Notes under the pieces: model-generated
Database searches by the model: none
What the model saw: the letters and a program-made list of their open reading frames with translations, nothing else
What the model was told of the DNA's origin: nothing
NCBI RefSeq assembly: GCF_900111255.1
Contig: NZ_FOGP01000002.1
Location: 335,306-399,305 of the forward strand
DNA from: Parafannyhessea umbonata
Lineage (GTDB): Bacteria; Actinomycetota; Coriobacteriia; Coriobacteriales; Atopobiaceae
Reading direction: 5' to 3'
DNA length: 64,000 bases
Part shown: positions 36,112 to 44,968 of the stretch, in pieces
Position numbering within the stretch: position 1 is the stretch's first letter
How the letters are laid out: every line of letters begins with the position of its first letter
Translations under genes and position numbers: made by a program

Positions 36112-37239
36112 ATGAGCCCCGTCGACTTCATGTACTTCTACGTAAAGGACTTCTTCATCCTGCTCTTCCTCGAGCTGGTCATGCTCGTGCTGTTCACAAC
36201 CAACCCCCGCATCGGATCGAGGCGAGACCGCATCCACGTCCTCAGCCTCATGGCGATATGCCTAGCGCTCTCCGTCGCACGAGAGGTGGACACGATCTTC
36301 TCGGACGTCAGCCTGTACCCCTACACCAACATGCCGCGCGCCATCGGCACCTACCTCACCTACGTGCTGGGCGTGGCGTCACTCCTGCTGTTCTTCGAGC
36401 TCGCCCTGCCAGACACGCGCAAGGTCCTGCTATTGGCAATCCCCCTCGCGCTGATGGCCATCCTGTACCTGACCATCATCATCTTCCCCACCGCAGAGAA
36501 CCCCCTCGTCGTCGGCTTCGGGACGGACAACGTCTTCAGGCGAGGTCCTCTGGGCTTCACGTCACACACCCTGAGCGTAATCTACACGCTGGGCCTGATG
36601 GGAGTCATCATTCGCAGCGCAGGTTCGGCCAGGCGCGTGGACACCCTGGTCATCGTATCGTGCGGAATCGGCGTCATGTACGCGCTGGCCATCGAGACGC
36701 TGGGCATCGCGACCAACGTCCTGTACCCCACCATCCTGATCAGCACGGTCGTCTGGGTCCTGTACTCGTTCATGAAGACGGCGCGCCACGACACGCTCAC
36801 GAAGCTGATGAACCGCCTGACCTTCCTGGACGACGAGATGCGCGAGAACGGCAGCGTCTGTGCGGTGATCTCCATCGACATGAACGGCCTCAAGCAGATC
36901 AACGACGCCAAGGGACACATCGCGGGCGACGACGGGCTGCGCGCCATCGGAAGCGTCTTGGAAAGGTTCTCGAGCGCCGACTGCCGCATGTACCGAACCG
37001 GAGGCGACGAGTTCACCGCCCTGTGCCGCAAGATGGACGAAGGCGCCGTTAGGAGAATATGCGACGACGTTCGCGACGGCGTCATACAGAAGGGTTACTC
37101 GGTATCGATAGGCTATGCCATGCGAACACCGGGCATGAGCGTGGAGGACGCCTACAAGGCGGCCGACGCCGCGATGTACGAAAGCAAGCGCGCGTACTAC
37201 CAGCGTGAGGGAAACGATCGCAGGAAGCACCGCGCATAG
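36112..37239 (+). CDS. Membrane-anchored GGDEF diguanylate cyclase
   Basis: 375 residues. Residues 1-210 contain about seven hydrophobic helices, a membrane sensor of unknown ligand. The GGDEF domain follows, with the signature RTGGDEF near residue 297 and the substrate-binding DMNGLKQINDAKGH upstream, so cyclase activity is expected. The RxxD inhibitory site five residues before the signature is absent. The ATG at 36112 has AGAGGAG upstream. Its stop lies nine bases before the LevR-type regulator, and the two are probably co-transcribed, an unusual pairing of c-di-GMP synthesis with PTS gene control. Confidence 0.88.
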   Translation: MSPVDFMYFYVKDFFILLFLELVMLVLFTTNPRIGSRRDRIHVLSLMAICLALSVAREVDTIFSDVSLYPYTNMPRAIGTYLTYVLGVASLLLFFELALPDTRKVLLLAIPLALMAILYLTIIIFPTAENPLVVGFGTDNVFRRGPLGFTSHTLSVIYTLGLMGVIIRSAGSARRVDTLVIVSCGIGVMYALAIETLGIATNVLYPTILISTVVWVLYSFMKTARHDTLTKLMNRLTFLDDEMRENGSVCAVISIDMNGLKQINDAKGHIAGDDGLRAIGSVLERFSSADCRMYRTGGDEFTALCRKMDEGAVRRICDDVRDGVIQKGYSVSIGYAMRTPGMSVEDAYKAADAAMYESKRAYYQREGNDRRKHRA

Positions 37240-37248
37240 GAGGAGCGC

Positions 37249-39984
37249 ATGGCTTCCGCTGACACGCGAGACGAAATCCTGAGGCACTTGGACGAAGCGA
37301 CGCGCAAGCTAAGCCCAAGCTCGACCAACACGTTCAACACGTCGGCCATCGCCTCGCGATGCAACGTAAGCAGGAATCTGGCGAGCCAATACCTCAACGA
37401 GCTCGTCCGGGCGGGACTTGTAGTAAAGGTCAACGCGCGACCCGTGCTCTACCTGCACAGACGCGGGCTCGAGCGTTATCTGCAGTCGGAGCTCGACCAC
37501 ACGGAGTTCCCATCGATGCAAGACCTACTGTCTTCCGTCGGCATGGTCGAGCGCAAGGACTTCGAGAAGGCAATCGGATTCGACCTGAGTCTTTCCACCT
37601 GCGTGGAGCAGCTCAGGGGAGCAGTCGGCTATCCGCCCTTCGGCCTGCCCGCACTCCTGATAGGCGGTCATGGGTCCGGAAAGGACATGCTAGCCCGTCT
37701 GGCTTTTGAGTACGGGACGAACTCGGGCGCGCTCCCCCAGGGCGCGAGCCTGGTGAAGGTAAACTGCACCGCCTACGAAGAGTCGGCCACAAGCTTCGAG
37801 GCGGATGTCTTCGGCCAAGATGACACGAACGGTGCAGCGCAACGCTGCACGGGAGGCATCGTCTACCTCAGCCGCGTCGACCACCTGCCGCTGGCCACCC
37901 TCGAGACCCTGACCCACCGCATCCTGGAAGACAGTGAGGGCCGCTCGGGCAGAGGCAGCCATCCGGCACGCTTCATCCTAGGAACCGCTCGGCCCCCGGA
38001 AAGCCCCGTCGTACAGAACCTCGCCCGCATGATCCCCATAGCCGTAGAGCTCCCCGACTACGCAAAGCGAACCGAACGCGAGCGAACCGCACTGGTCATG
38101 CACTGCCTCCATGCCGAGGGGCGACGCGTGGCAGCAGACGTCTCCGTCAGCCGAGGCGCATTGCGCGCACTTGCCTCCTACGACTTCGACGAGAACATAG
38201 ACGGACTGAGGGCCTGCGTCACCAACTGCTGCGCAAGTGCATTTCTGAGCCGCAAGGATGAGGGCGTGGTGGTCCGCAGCTACAACCTGCCCAGCCACAT
38301 CCTGGGAAGCAGCACCCCGCTTCCCGACGATGACCAGCTGGTTTCCAGCACGGACCGCGAGCCCAGCGACCCCAGCGGAAGGCTCGTCTCGTTTCTCCAG
38401 CGAATAGTGGACTCCTTCGAGGAGCAGCAACAGGGCGAGGTGTCGCTGGGCGAGTTCATGCGTGTGGCGAGCGGCGCCCTGGGATCGTTCCAGGACGCCC
38501 AGAACTTCGAGTCCCAGTACGCCAGCCCACGCGTCGCCTCATTCGAGCGCGTGCTCGCTCCCGTAATCGAGGGCATCAACGCCGACTACGGCATCGAGCT
38601 TTCCCGTAAGGTGACGCGCTCGCTCGCCCAGTCCCTCTCAATCCAACTGTGGGACGGAACCTACCTGAGCATGTGGCGTGCGAAGAACCGCGCAGCGCTC
38701 GAGCGGATATTCCAAACCTTCTCGAACTATTCCGCATCGGCCGGCATCATCGCAAGACAGATAGCCACTAAGGCGCACATCGCCCTTGGAATCGAGTTCG
38801 ACTGCCTCACGCAGGCGCTCCTGAGCATCGAGGTGGTCGGTGCCATGGGGTCGAGCCCCAGCGTGCGCGACACGCTTGGGGTCATCATCTGCCATGGCTA
38901 CTCGACCGCCACCAGCATTGCCGACGCTGCCAACCGCATCCTGGGACAGCGCGTCTACGAGGCCATCGACATGCCCTACAGTCAGGAGCTTTCTGACGTC
39001 ATGGGCCAACTGACGCGACTCGTCGAGCGCTTCGCGTTCTGCAAGACGCTCGCGGTCTTGGTCGACATGGGCTCCCTGGCGCAAGTGGACGAGACCATCC
39101 CCAAGCTGGCAAACGGCCAGATGTACGTGGCTGACAATGTGTCAACGGGGCTGGCGCTGGAGGTGGGTTCAGCCCTAATCAACCACGGGAGCGTTGCTGA
39201 CGCACTCGAGACCTGCGTCGAGGCCTGCAAGCCGACCTACCGTGCCATCGCGAGCCCGCACGGTGGAGATGCCATCGCGTTCTGCTCCGAGGCTGGTTCC
39301 GACGCGGCAGACAAGATTCGCCGGTTGGTGCAGGACAGCCTGCCTCAGGACCTTCCCATCAGCCTAATCACCTGCGACTTCCTTGAACTCGCGCAGCGGG
39401 GCGACCAGGCAGGGATGTTCTCGAGCCACAACGTGCGACTGATCGTGGGCACGATGGACCCCGGCGTGACGGCGGCCCCCTTCGTGCCACTAGGCGACAT
39501 AGTGGCGACAGGCGCGAGCGAGGAGCTCGACAAGTCGCTCTCTCGCGCGCTGACCGCCGAGGAGATGGACGAGTTCCACGTCAAGCTGCTGAGAAACCTC
39601 ACCCTACGAAACGTCGCCGTCTCGATAACCATCCTCAACCCGGAGATCCTCTACCTGGAGGCCGACCGCGCCATGCACGAGCTCGCCCGCCTTTCGGGCG
39701 AGTCGATCGAGGTCCGAAAGCAGATTGGCCTCTACGTGCACCTCTGCGGCCTCATCGAGCGGCTGGTGACCAAGAGCTTTGTGGACGACTACCCCGACAT
39801 GGAGGCCTTCGAGCGCGACCACGCCGACTTCGTCCGCTGGTTCCGCGCAGCCTTCGACGACATGTGCCGCCGCTACCGCGTGACCATCCCAGTGTCCGAG
39901 GTGGGCTACGTCTACCACATGCTCCACGAGCCCGACGGTTGCGCCGCAAGCACGGCCATACTTGGGTCCATGGAGGACGAGTAG
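37249..39984 (+). CDS. LevR-family PTS-regulated transcriptional activator, degenerate AAA+ domain
   Basis: 911 residues. Order: N-terminal winged HTH (about 1-70; SRNLASQYLNELVRAGLV), AAA+ domain (about 125-360), PRD1 (about 440-530), EIIA-Man-like domain (about 540-680; GVIICHG with the candidate phospho-His), and PRD2 (about 800-900; YVHLCGLIERLV). LevR/ManR proteins activate mannose-type PTS operons with sigma-54. Here Walker A is kept (GGHGSGKD) but the GAFTGA loop that contacts sigma-54 is missing, and Walker B reads IVYLSRVDHL, lacking the DE pair. A sigma-54-independent mechanism is therefore likely. The PTS operon begins 247 bases downstream. Confidence 0.87.
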   Translation: MASADTRDEILRHLDEATRKLSPSSTNTFNTSAIASRCNVSRNLASQYLNELVRAGLVVKVNARPVLYLHRRGLERYLQSELDHTEFPSMQDLLSSVGMVERKDFEKAIGFDLSLSTCVEQLRGAVGYPPFGLPALLIGGHGSGKDMLARLAFEYGTNSGALPQGASLVKVNCTAYEESATSFEADVFGQDDTNGAAQRCTGGIVYLSRVDHLPLATLETLTHRILEDSEGRSGRGSHPARFILGTARPPESPVVQNLARMIPIAVELPDYAKRTERERTALVMHCLHAEGRRVAADVSVSRGALRALASYDFDENIDGLRACVTNCCASAFLSRKDEGVVVRSYNLPSHILGSSTPLPDDDQLVSSTDREPSDPSGRLVSFLQRIVDSFEEQQQGEVSLGEFMRVASGALGSFQDAQNFESQYASPRVASFERVLAPVIEGINADYGIELSRKVTRSLAQSLSIQLWDGTYLSMWRAKNRAALERIFQTFSNYSASAGIIARQIATKAHIALGIEFDCLTQALLSIEVVGAMGSSPSVRDTLGVIICHGYSTATSIADAANRILGQRVYEAIDMPYSQELSDVMGQLTRLVERFAFCKTLAVLVDMGSLAQVDETIPKLANGQMYVADNVSTGLALEVGSALINHGSVADALETCVEACKPTYRAIASPHGGDAIAFCSEAGSDAADKIRRLVQDSLPQDLPISLITCDFLELAQRGDQAGMFSSHNVRLIVGTMDPGVTAAPFVPLGDIVATGASEELDKSLSRALTAEEMDEFHVKLLRNLTLRNVAVSITILNPEILYLEADRAMHELARLSGESIEVRKQIGLYVHLCGLIERLVTKSFVDDYPDMEAFERDHADFVRWFRAAFDDMCRRYRVTIPVSEVGYVYHMLHEPDGCAASTAILGSMEDE

Positions 39985-40026
39985 CACGCAGGGGCACGCA
40001 TTTCTCCCCGCCCGACTTCTTGCGGC

Positions 40027-40071
40027 CTCGACACTCCGCCTAGACGCACAGTGTCGAGGCGGAGTGTCGAG
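40027..40071. promoter_or_regulatory. 15-bp perfect inverted repeat upstream of the mannose-PTS operon
   Basis: Arms 40027-40041 and 40057-40071 (CTCGACACTCCGCCT and complement) flank a 15-base spacer. The GTGTCGA core recurs in the spacer and again at about 40103-40109. There is no T-tract, so it fits an operator or activator site better than a simple terminator. Confidence 0.5.
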
Positions 40072-40231
40072 AGGCCTCGCAGGCAACATCGTGCGCAACG
40101 GTCAGTGTCGAAATGTCACCATGACTGACGATTTCCCTCGTTCAGGCACGCAAGGCGAGCGTCGCGCCGTATCGTGACCCCAGCAAGCGCATTGCAGGAC
40201 TAGAGGTTTCGGTACGGAAAGGAGTTGCAGC

Positions 40232-40720
40232 ATGAGCATTGTTGCGGGAAGAATCGACTACCGCCTCCTGCACGGGATCGTCCAGGGCTTCTGGTGCCCG
40301 ACGTACGCCACGCAGCGCACGATGATCATCGACGACGCCACGGCCAACGACGAGGTGCGCAAGTCGGCCATGAGGCTCTCGAAGCCGGCGGGACAGGCGC
40401 TGTCGATCATCAACCGCGAGACGGCCTACGCCAACTTCAAGAGCGGCAAGTACGACAACCACACCGTCTTCGTGATCGCGCGCGACCCCCAGACCTTCCT
40501 CGACCTGATAGAGCTGGGGCAGAAGGTGCCCATCCTCACGCTGGGCCTCACCGAGCTGCCCCCCGAGGGCACGCCAGGCGTCCTGGCGGGGAGAAGGGCC
40601 TTCATCCACGACTCCGAGGTTCCCGTGTACCAGAAGATCGCCCAGGCGGGCACCAAGGTCGAGATCCGCTACATGACGACAGACAAGCCGGTTCCCCTGT
40701 CCGAATACGTCGCGGCCTAG
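40232..40720 (+). CDS. PTS mannose-type EIIB
   Basis: 162 residues. The N-terminal GRIDYRLLHGIVQGF contains the phosphorylated His (residue 14) of the mannose family, where the consensus is R-[IV]-D-x-R-L-[IL]-H-G. It passes phosphate from EIIA to the sugar during transport. AAGGAG lies six bases before the ATG. First gene of a IIB-IIC-IID-IIA operon controlled presumably by the LevR-type activator upstream. The substrate (mannose, fructose, sorbose, an amino sugar or similar) cannot be told from sequence. Confidence 0.93.
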   Translation: MSIVAGRIDYRLLHGIVQGFWCPTYATQRTMIIDDATANDEVRKSAMRLSKPAGQALSIINRETAYANFKSGKYDNHTVFVIARDPQTFLDLIELGQKVPILTLGLTELPPEGTPGVLAGRRAFIHDSEVPVYQKIAQAGTKVEIRYMTTDKPVPLSEYVAA

Positions 40721-40750
40721 CGACTCAACCCAGAAGGAAGGTGGTTGTTG

Positions 40751-41545
40751 ATGTCAGTCAACGTCGTGCAGTTCGTCCTGATCGTCCTGCTGGCGGGCTT
40801 CAGGGCCGCAGACCAGTACTCCACCCAGCTCTTCCCCTTCCAGCACGCGCTGATGTGCTGGCTGGTCGGAATCATCCTGGGAGACCCCAACACGGGCCTC
40901 GTCGTGGGCGGAACCATCCAGCTGATGTCGATGGGCGCAGCCGGCCTCGGCGGCTCGTCGGCCCCCGACTACGGCATGGCCGGCATGGTCGCGACCGTGC
41001 TCGCCTGCGTCACCGGCTCGAGCGACATCTCGGTGGGCCTCGCCGTGGGAGTCGCGGTGGCCATGCTCTACGTCCAGCTGGACGTCATCTTCAAGATCTA
41101 CAACTCGTGGGTCTTCAAGGTGATCCGCGGCTACTGCGTCAAGCGCGAGTACAGCAAGATGCTCGCCTCGTTCTTCCTCTCGCACGTCTACCTGTTCCTC
41201 CAGGGTGCGCTGCCCATGGCCCTCGTTCTGGCCTTCGGCCAGGGCGCCATCGACTCCGTGCTGGCCATCATGCCCGAGTGGTTCACCACAGGTCTCTCCG
41301 TCGCCGCGGGTATCCTGCCCGTCACCGGCTTCGCGATGCTCCTGACCTTCATGCCGGTCAACAAGTTCTACGCGTTCCTGATCGTGGGATACGTGCTCTC
41401 CGCGTACCTTGGCCTCACGGTCCTGCCCGTCGCCCTGCTGGGCGGAGCCGCAGCCGTCGAGTACTTCAGGCTCAAGTCGAGCGAGGGCGCCGCCCCCGCC
41501 GTCGCAACCTCAACCGCCAACGGAGGTGAGCTCGAAGATGAGTAG
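40751..41545 (+). CDS. PTS mannose-type EIIC
   Basis: 264 residues, polytopic membrane protein of the mannose family (EIIC, ManY type). It has conserved GLVVGGTIQLMSMGAAGLGG and a C-terminal hydrophilic tail. It forms the sugar channel with EIID. The ATG at 40751 follows AAGGAAGG. The upstream TTG codons in the same frame lie too close to that site. Its final codons overlap the start of the EIID gene by eight bases, implying translational coupling. Confidence 0.92.
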   Translation: MSVNVVQFVLIVLLAGFRAADQYSTQLFPFQHALMCWLVGIILGDPNTGLVVGGTIQLMSMGAAGLGGSSAPDYGMAGMVATVLACVTGSSDISVGLAVGVAVAMLYVQLDVIFKIYNSWVFKVIRGYCVKREYSKMLASFFLSHVYLFLQGALPMALVLAFGQGAIDSVLAIMPEWFTTGLSVAAGILPVTGFAMLLTFMPVNKFYAFLIVGYVLSAYLGLTVLPVALLGGAAAVEYFRLKSSEGAAPAVATSTANGGELEDE

Positions 41546-42431
41546 CTTCTTCAAGCCGAAGGATTTCAAGGACTTTAATGAGGCCCCCAGCCCCGTCCAG
41601 CTTCCCGACGGATCGTACGAGCCCGTCCTGACCAAGGAGGACCTCAAGGTCTGCTCAAGGCGCATGTGGCTGATGGACACGGTCTCGTACTCCTACGCCA
41701 CGCAGAACGCGCCCTGCGCCGCCTTCGCCGCCTACTACGCGCTGCGCAAGATCTACGGCAACGACGAGGACGCCTTCAACAAGGCCATGCTCAACCAGCT
41801 GGACTGCGTCTTCAACGCGACGCCTCCCGTGTGCGGCCTGGTCCTGGGTGCGGGCCTCGCCATCGAGGACAAGCAGCACGAGGCCGGCATGCAGGCCGAA
41901 AACGACCTCAAGGTCGGCCTGATGGGTCCCATCTCGGGCATCGGCGACGTGTTCATCTGGATCCTGCCCATGACCATCCTGGGCTCCATCGCGGGCTATA
42001 TGGCCATGCAGGGCAGCCCGGTGGGAATCCTGCTCTGGGTCGCCCTCTGGATGGCCGTGCTCGGCTGGCGCCTGCAGAACTACAACCAGGGCTACGGCGC
42101 CGGCGCATCCGTCATCACTAAGCTGGGCGACAAGGTCTCGACCATGACCGACGCCGCGTCCATCCTGGGCCTCACGGTCGTGGGTTCGCTGATCTTCTCG
42201 GCAATCTCGATCTACACCCCGCTCACCTTCACCTACGGCGAGATCAGCCTGGCCCTCCAGGTCGGCGTGCTCGACCAGATCTTCCCCAACCTGCTTGCGG
42301 TCCTCACCGCGTGCGGCGTCTACAAGCTGATCAAGAAGGGCGTCAAGCTCAACTGGATCATCTTCGGGATCATCGTGATCTGCTGGGCCTGCGCGGCCTT
42401 CGGCATCTTGGGCGTCGCCCCCGCGGCATAG
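41538..42431 (+). CDS. PTS mannose-type EIID
   Basis: 297 residues. The hydrophilic N-terminus (about 1-110) precedes a membrane C-terminal half. Family landmarks are LKVGLMGPISGIGDVFIW and GYGAGASVITKLGDKV. It is the second membrane subunit of the mannose-family permease. GGAGGTGAG lies ahead of the ATG at 41538 inside the EIIC gene. A long hairpin follows before the EIIA gene. Confidence 0.92.
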   Translation: MSSFFKPKDFKDFNEAPSPVQLPDGSYEPVLTKEDLKVCSRRMWLMDTVSYSYATQNAPCAAFAAYYALRKIYGNDEDAFNKAMLNQLDCVFNATPPVCGLVLGAGLAIEDKQHEAGMQAENDLKVGLMGPISGIGDVFIWILPMTILGSIAGYMAMQGSPVGILLWVALWMAVLGWRLQNYNQGYGAGASVITKLGDKVSTMTDAASILGLTVVGSLIFSAISIYTPLTFTYGEISLALQVGVLDQIFPNLLAVLTACGVYKLIKKGVKLNWIIFGIIVICWACAAFGILGVAPAA

Positions 42432-42495
42432 CGTCCACGCGCAGCCTCCCCTCCTCTCTCCCCGGCGCGACCAAGGACGGCGGCGCGTCGGGGAG

Positions 42496-42541
42496 CCCCT
42501 TGGGAGGGGCGGTCACTCCCCCGACCGCCCCTCCCAAGGGG
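42496..42541 (+). terminator. 19-bp perfect hairpin between EIID and EIIA genes
   Basis: Arms 42496-42514 and 42523-42541 pair perfectly around an eight-base loop; there is no T-tract. Inside an operon it could attenuate distal genes or protect the upstream mRNA from 3' decay. Confidence 0.6.
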
Positions 42542-42612
42542 TCCGCGCCACGCCAGGCGCGCTTCCGGCCACAGCCACACGCCGCACGGGCGGCAGACAG
42601 CGAGGACTGCTT

Positions 42613-43014
42613 ATGAGACACATCGTTTTGGCATCGCACCACCGCTATGCCGAGGGACTTGCCGACACGCTCGCCTTCCTAGGATGCCGCAAGAAGCTGA
42701 ACGTCATCTGCGCCTACGTGGACGAGAAGCCCCTTGCCCCCATGGTCGACGAGCTGTTCGGGGCCTTCGACCCCCAAGACGAGGTGCTTATCCTGACCGA
42801 CATACTCCAGGGCAGCGTCAACCAGGCCTTCGCCCCGCACATGGGCGAGCGCGTCTTCCTGGTAACGGGAGCGACCGTCTCGCTCGCGCTGGAGCTCTGC
42901 CTTGCCGGCGAGCCGCTGACCGCTGAGTCGATCGCCCGCTCGATCGAGCTCGCGCGTCAGTCCATCTGCCTCGTCAACACACTCGACTCGAGCGCCGAGG
43001 AGGGTGACGAGTAG
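42613..43014 (+). CDS. PTS mannose-type EIIA
   Basis: 133 residues, a single-domain EIIA of the mannose family. The N-terminal IVLASHHRYAEGLADTLAFLG contains adjacent His 9 and 10, one of which is the phosphorylation site. EVLILTDILQGSVNQAF fits the family's central strand. GAGGA precedes the ATG. It is separated from the EIID gene by 181 bases containing a strong hairpin, so its expression may differ from the rest of the operon. Confidence 0.9.
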   Translation: MRHIVLASHHRYAEGLADTLAFLGCRKKLNVICAYVDEKPLAPMVDELFGAFDPQDEVLILTDILQGSVNQAFAPHMGERVFLVTGATVSLALELCLAGEPLTAESIARSIELARQSICLVNTLDSSAEEGDE

Positions 43015-43131
43015 TCGAGCGGGCACTTCTCGCCCAGGCGACCAGGTAACCGCTTACCCTGCGACCAGGCGAACGGACGACCATCCACCCAGCGGGCATG
43101 CCGCACCCGCGAAAGACAAGAGGAGAAGAGC

Positions 43132-44001
43132 ATGCTCATCGGAGAAGCCATAGACGGCATCAAGGGCTACTGCAAGGGCGTCGACTTCGTGAGCGGAGAG
43201 CCCATCGACGACGCGACCACCCGCGACAAGGTGACCTATGGAGCCGAGCACCTGGGAGAGCCGTGCACGGGAATCGTGACGTGCATCTGGCCCACGGCGG
43301 ACATCATCCGCAGGGCGGGGGAGCTCGGTGCCAACCTGATCGTCTCGCACGAGGCCCTGTTCTGGAACCACGGCGACCGCCAGGACGTCATCGCTCACAA
43401 CAAGACCTACTTCGCCAAGAAGGCGCTGCTGGACGAGTGGGGCGGCACCGTCTGGCGCTGTCACGACTACATCCACTCCAAGGTCCCCATCGACGAAGGA
43501 GGGCGCTACGTCGACGGCATCTTCTACGGCTTCGCCTGGAAGCTCGGCTGGCTGGACTACCGCTGCGAAGACGTACCCATGTCCCTGGACTTCAAGATCC
43601 CCCAGACGAGCGGCCGCAAGCTCGCCCAGCACATCGTCAGGAGCCTGGGGCTCAATGGCACCCGCCTGATCGGCGACCCCGACGCGCGCGTGAGCCGCAT
43701 CCACGTCCCCATGCACGTGACGGGCGACGCCGCCAGCGACACGCGCGAGATCTCGTACGCCGACGCCAACGACGTCGACGCACTGGTGACCATGGAGTTC
43801 GTCGACTTCACCACCAGCGAGTACATACGCGACGCAGGTATGCTGGGGCAGAACAAGTGTGCCATCACCGTCGGCCACTTCAACCTTGAGGAACCCGGAA
43901 TGGAGTACATGACCCACTGGGTCCACGAGGCGCTGGGCAACGACGAGCTGCCCGTGTCCTTCGCTCCCATGCACGACACGTACCAGTACGTCTGCGCATA
44001 G
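43132..44001 (+). CDS. Nif3-like dinuclear metal centre protein
   Basis: 289 residues, NIF3/DUF34 family. Metal-ligand candidates are LIVSHEALFWNHGD near residue 70 and TVGHFNLEEPGMEYM near the C-terminus. Family members are toroidal hexamers with two metal ions per subunit. Proposed roles include metal or cofactor handling and GTP cyclohydrolase-like activity, none settled. AAGAGGAG precedes the ATG. Position at the end of the mannose-PTS operon, 117 bases after EIIA and before a terminator, suggests a link to sugar use. That link is inferred only from context. Confidence 0.88.
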   Translation: MLIGEAIDGIKGYCKGVDFVSGEPIDDATTRDKVTYGAEHLGEPCTGIVTCIWPTADIIRRAGELGANLIVSHEALFWNHGDRQDVIAHNKTYFAKKALLDEWGGTVWRCHDYIHSKVPIDEGGRYVDGIFYGFAWKLGWLDYRCEDVPMSLDFKIPQTSGRKLAQHIVRSLGLNGTRLIGDPDARVSRIHVPMHVTGDAASDTREISYADANDVDALVTMEFVDFTTSEYIRDAGMLGQNKCAITVGHFNLEEPGMEYMTHWVHEALGNDELPVSFAPMHDTYQYVCA

Positions 44002-44036
44002 GCACAAGTCGCCGCACCACGCGCCTCGGAAAACAC

Positions 44037-44077
44037 GTCCGCCCCGGCCAAAGGGAAACCGGGGCGGACTATCTTTA
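44037..44077 (+). terminator. Intrinsic terminator of the mannose-PTS/Nif3 operon
   Basis: Stem GTCCGCCCCGG / CCGGGGCGGAC (44037-44047, 44059-44069), followed by TATCTTTA. Confidence 0.75.
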
Positions 44078-44145
44078 GGGCACGGTCGCGCGAGGCGACT
44101 GTTTCGCATGCATCAATCTACGTGCCCGCAAGACGGCAAATGAGA

Positions 44146-44544
44146 CTAAGCGGTCCGCGCGTCGCTGGCAGAGCGCGCGTTGCTAGCGGTCAGCGTGTTG
44201 CCGGCAGACTCCGCGTCGCTGACGGTCTCCCACTCGCAGATGACATCGTCCCACGCGTAGATGGTGTCGCTATGCTCGCCGCGCCCGTTTCGCACGCAGC
44301 GCAGGCATTCGACGCCGGGATCCTCCTCTTCCGAGTACTCGACCACGAGGAACGTGAGCCACGCGTCGGCCGAAGAGGTGGGGATGTTTACGTCGACCTG
44401 AACGGCCGTCACGACATCCTCCGGGTCATACGGGACGTTCACGAGGTTGTACTCGCAGTCCTCCCAGTCGCGAGCGTCAGGAATCTGCTTGGCCACAAAG
44501 TCCCTTATCGTCTCCTCGACCAGACTTTCGTAACGCCACCTCAT
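44146..44544 (-). CDS. Hypothetical protein, 132 aa
   Basis: No family recognised. A mixed acidic protein with many Glu/Asp/Trp (DWEDCEYNLVNV, EYSEEEDPGVECLRC) and a Ser/Ala/Asn low-complexity tail. No signal or membrane segment. The ATG at 44544 is preferred because AGGAGG lies seven bases upstream; the ATG two codons earlier is too close. It stands alone between the Nif3-like operon (convergent) and a long non-coding region. Confidence 0.65.
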   Translation of the reverse strand: MRWRYESLVEETIRDFVAKQIPDARDWEDCEYNLVNVPYDPEDVVTAVQVDVNIPTSSADAWLTFLVVEYSEEEDPGVECLRCVRNGRGEHSDTIYAWDDVICEWETVSDAESAGNTLTASNARSASDARTA

Positions 44545-44968
44545 AGCCATGCCTCCTTGAAGAAGTGTCCAACCGATTTGTCGCCCCGTACTATAGGCCT
44601 CCCGGGCGAGCCCGCAACGCACAAGTCGCAATCTGGCCAATTACAAAGTATTTGATACCGCTCGTCTGAATACACGCTTTTGCGATATAGAGAAGTGCAA
44701 GCTAATTGCCAGTTTTCTGCTAGCCAGACACATGCACTTCTCTACTAATGCATGAAAGTTATCTGATAGATAAGTGCCAGGAATCGGTCAGCTAAGTGTC
44801 AGACACTATCGACCGTGCGCAAGCCAGGCGCGAGCCTGACAACTGGGAGGGGCATCGGTCGCCGGGTCCATTTGTTCGCGAACCAGTAATTCCCAAGAAC
44901 AAGTTGTGCTGAAAGGGATAGAGTTAGCCTACGTTAACTGTTATGGGGCACGAGAACGGAGCAACCCA
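44545..44968. other. Non-coding region, 424 bp, with long-range inverted repeat
   Basis: Markedly A/T-richer than the surroundings. It holds a 12-bp inverted repeat (44688-44699 and 44733-44744, TAGAGAAGTGCA and complement) and further AAGTGC/AAGTGT words near 44781 and 44797. Promoters for both flanking genes must also lie here. No ORF is convincing. Confidence 0.6.
44688..44744. repeat. 12-bp inverted repeat with 33-base spacer
   Basis: TAGAGAAGTGCA (44688-44699) and its complement (44733-44744) match perfectly. Could be a structured small RNA, a regulator site pair or a mobile-element remnant. Confidence 0.65.

Noticed and set aside
39985..40231. Possible sigma-54 (-24/-12) promoter for the mannose PTS
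   Set aside because: I looked for GG-N10-GC with TGGCAC/TTGC character and found no acceptable match; only the GTGTCGA repeats stand out.
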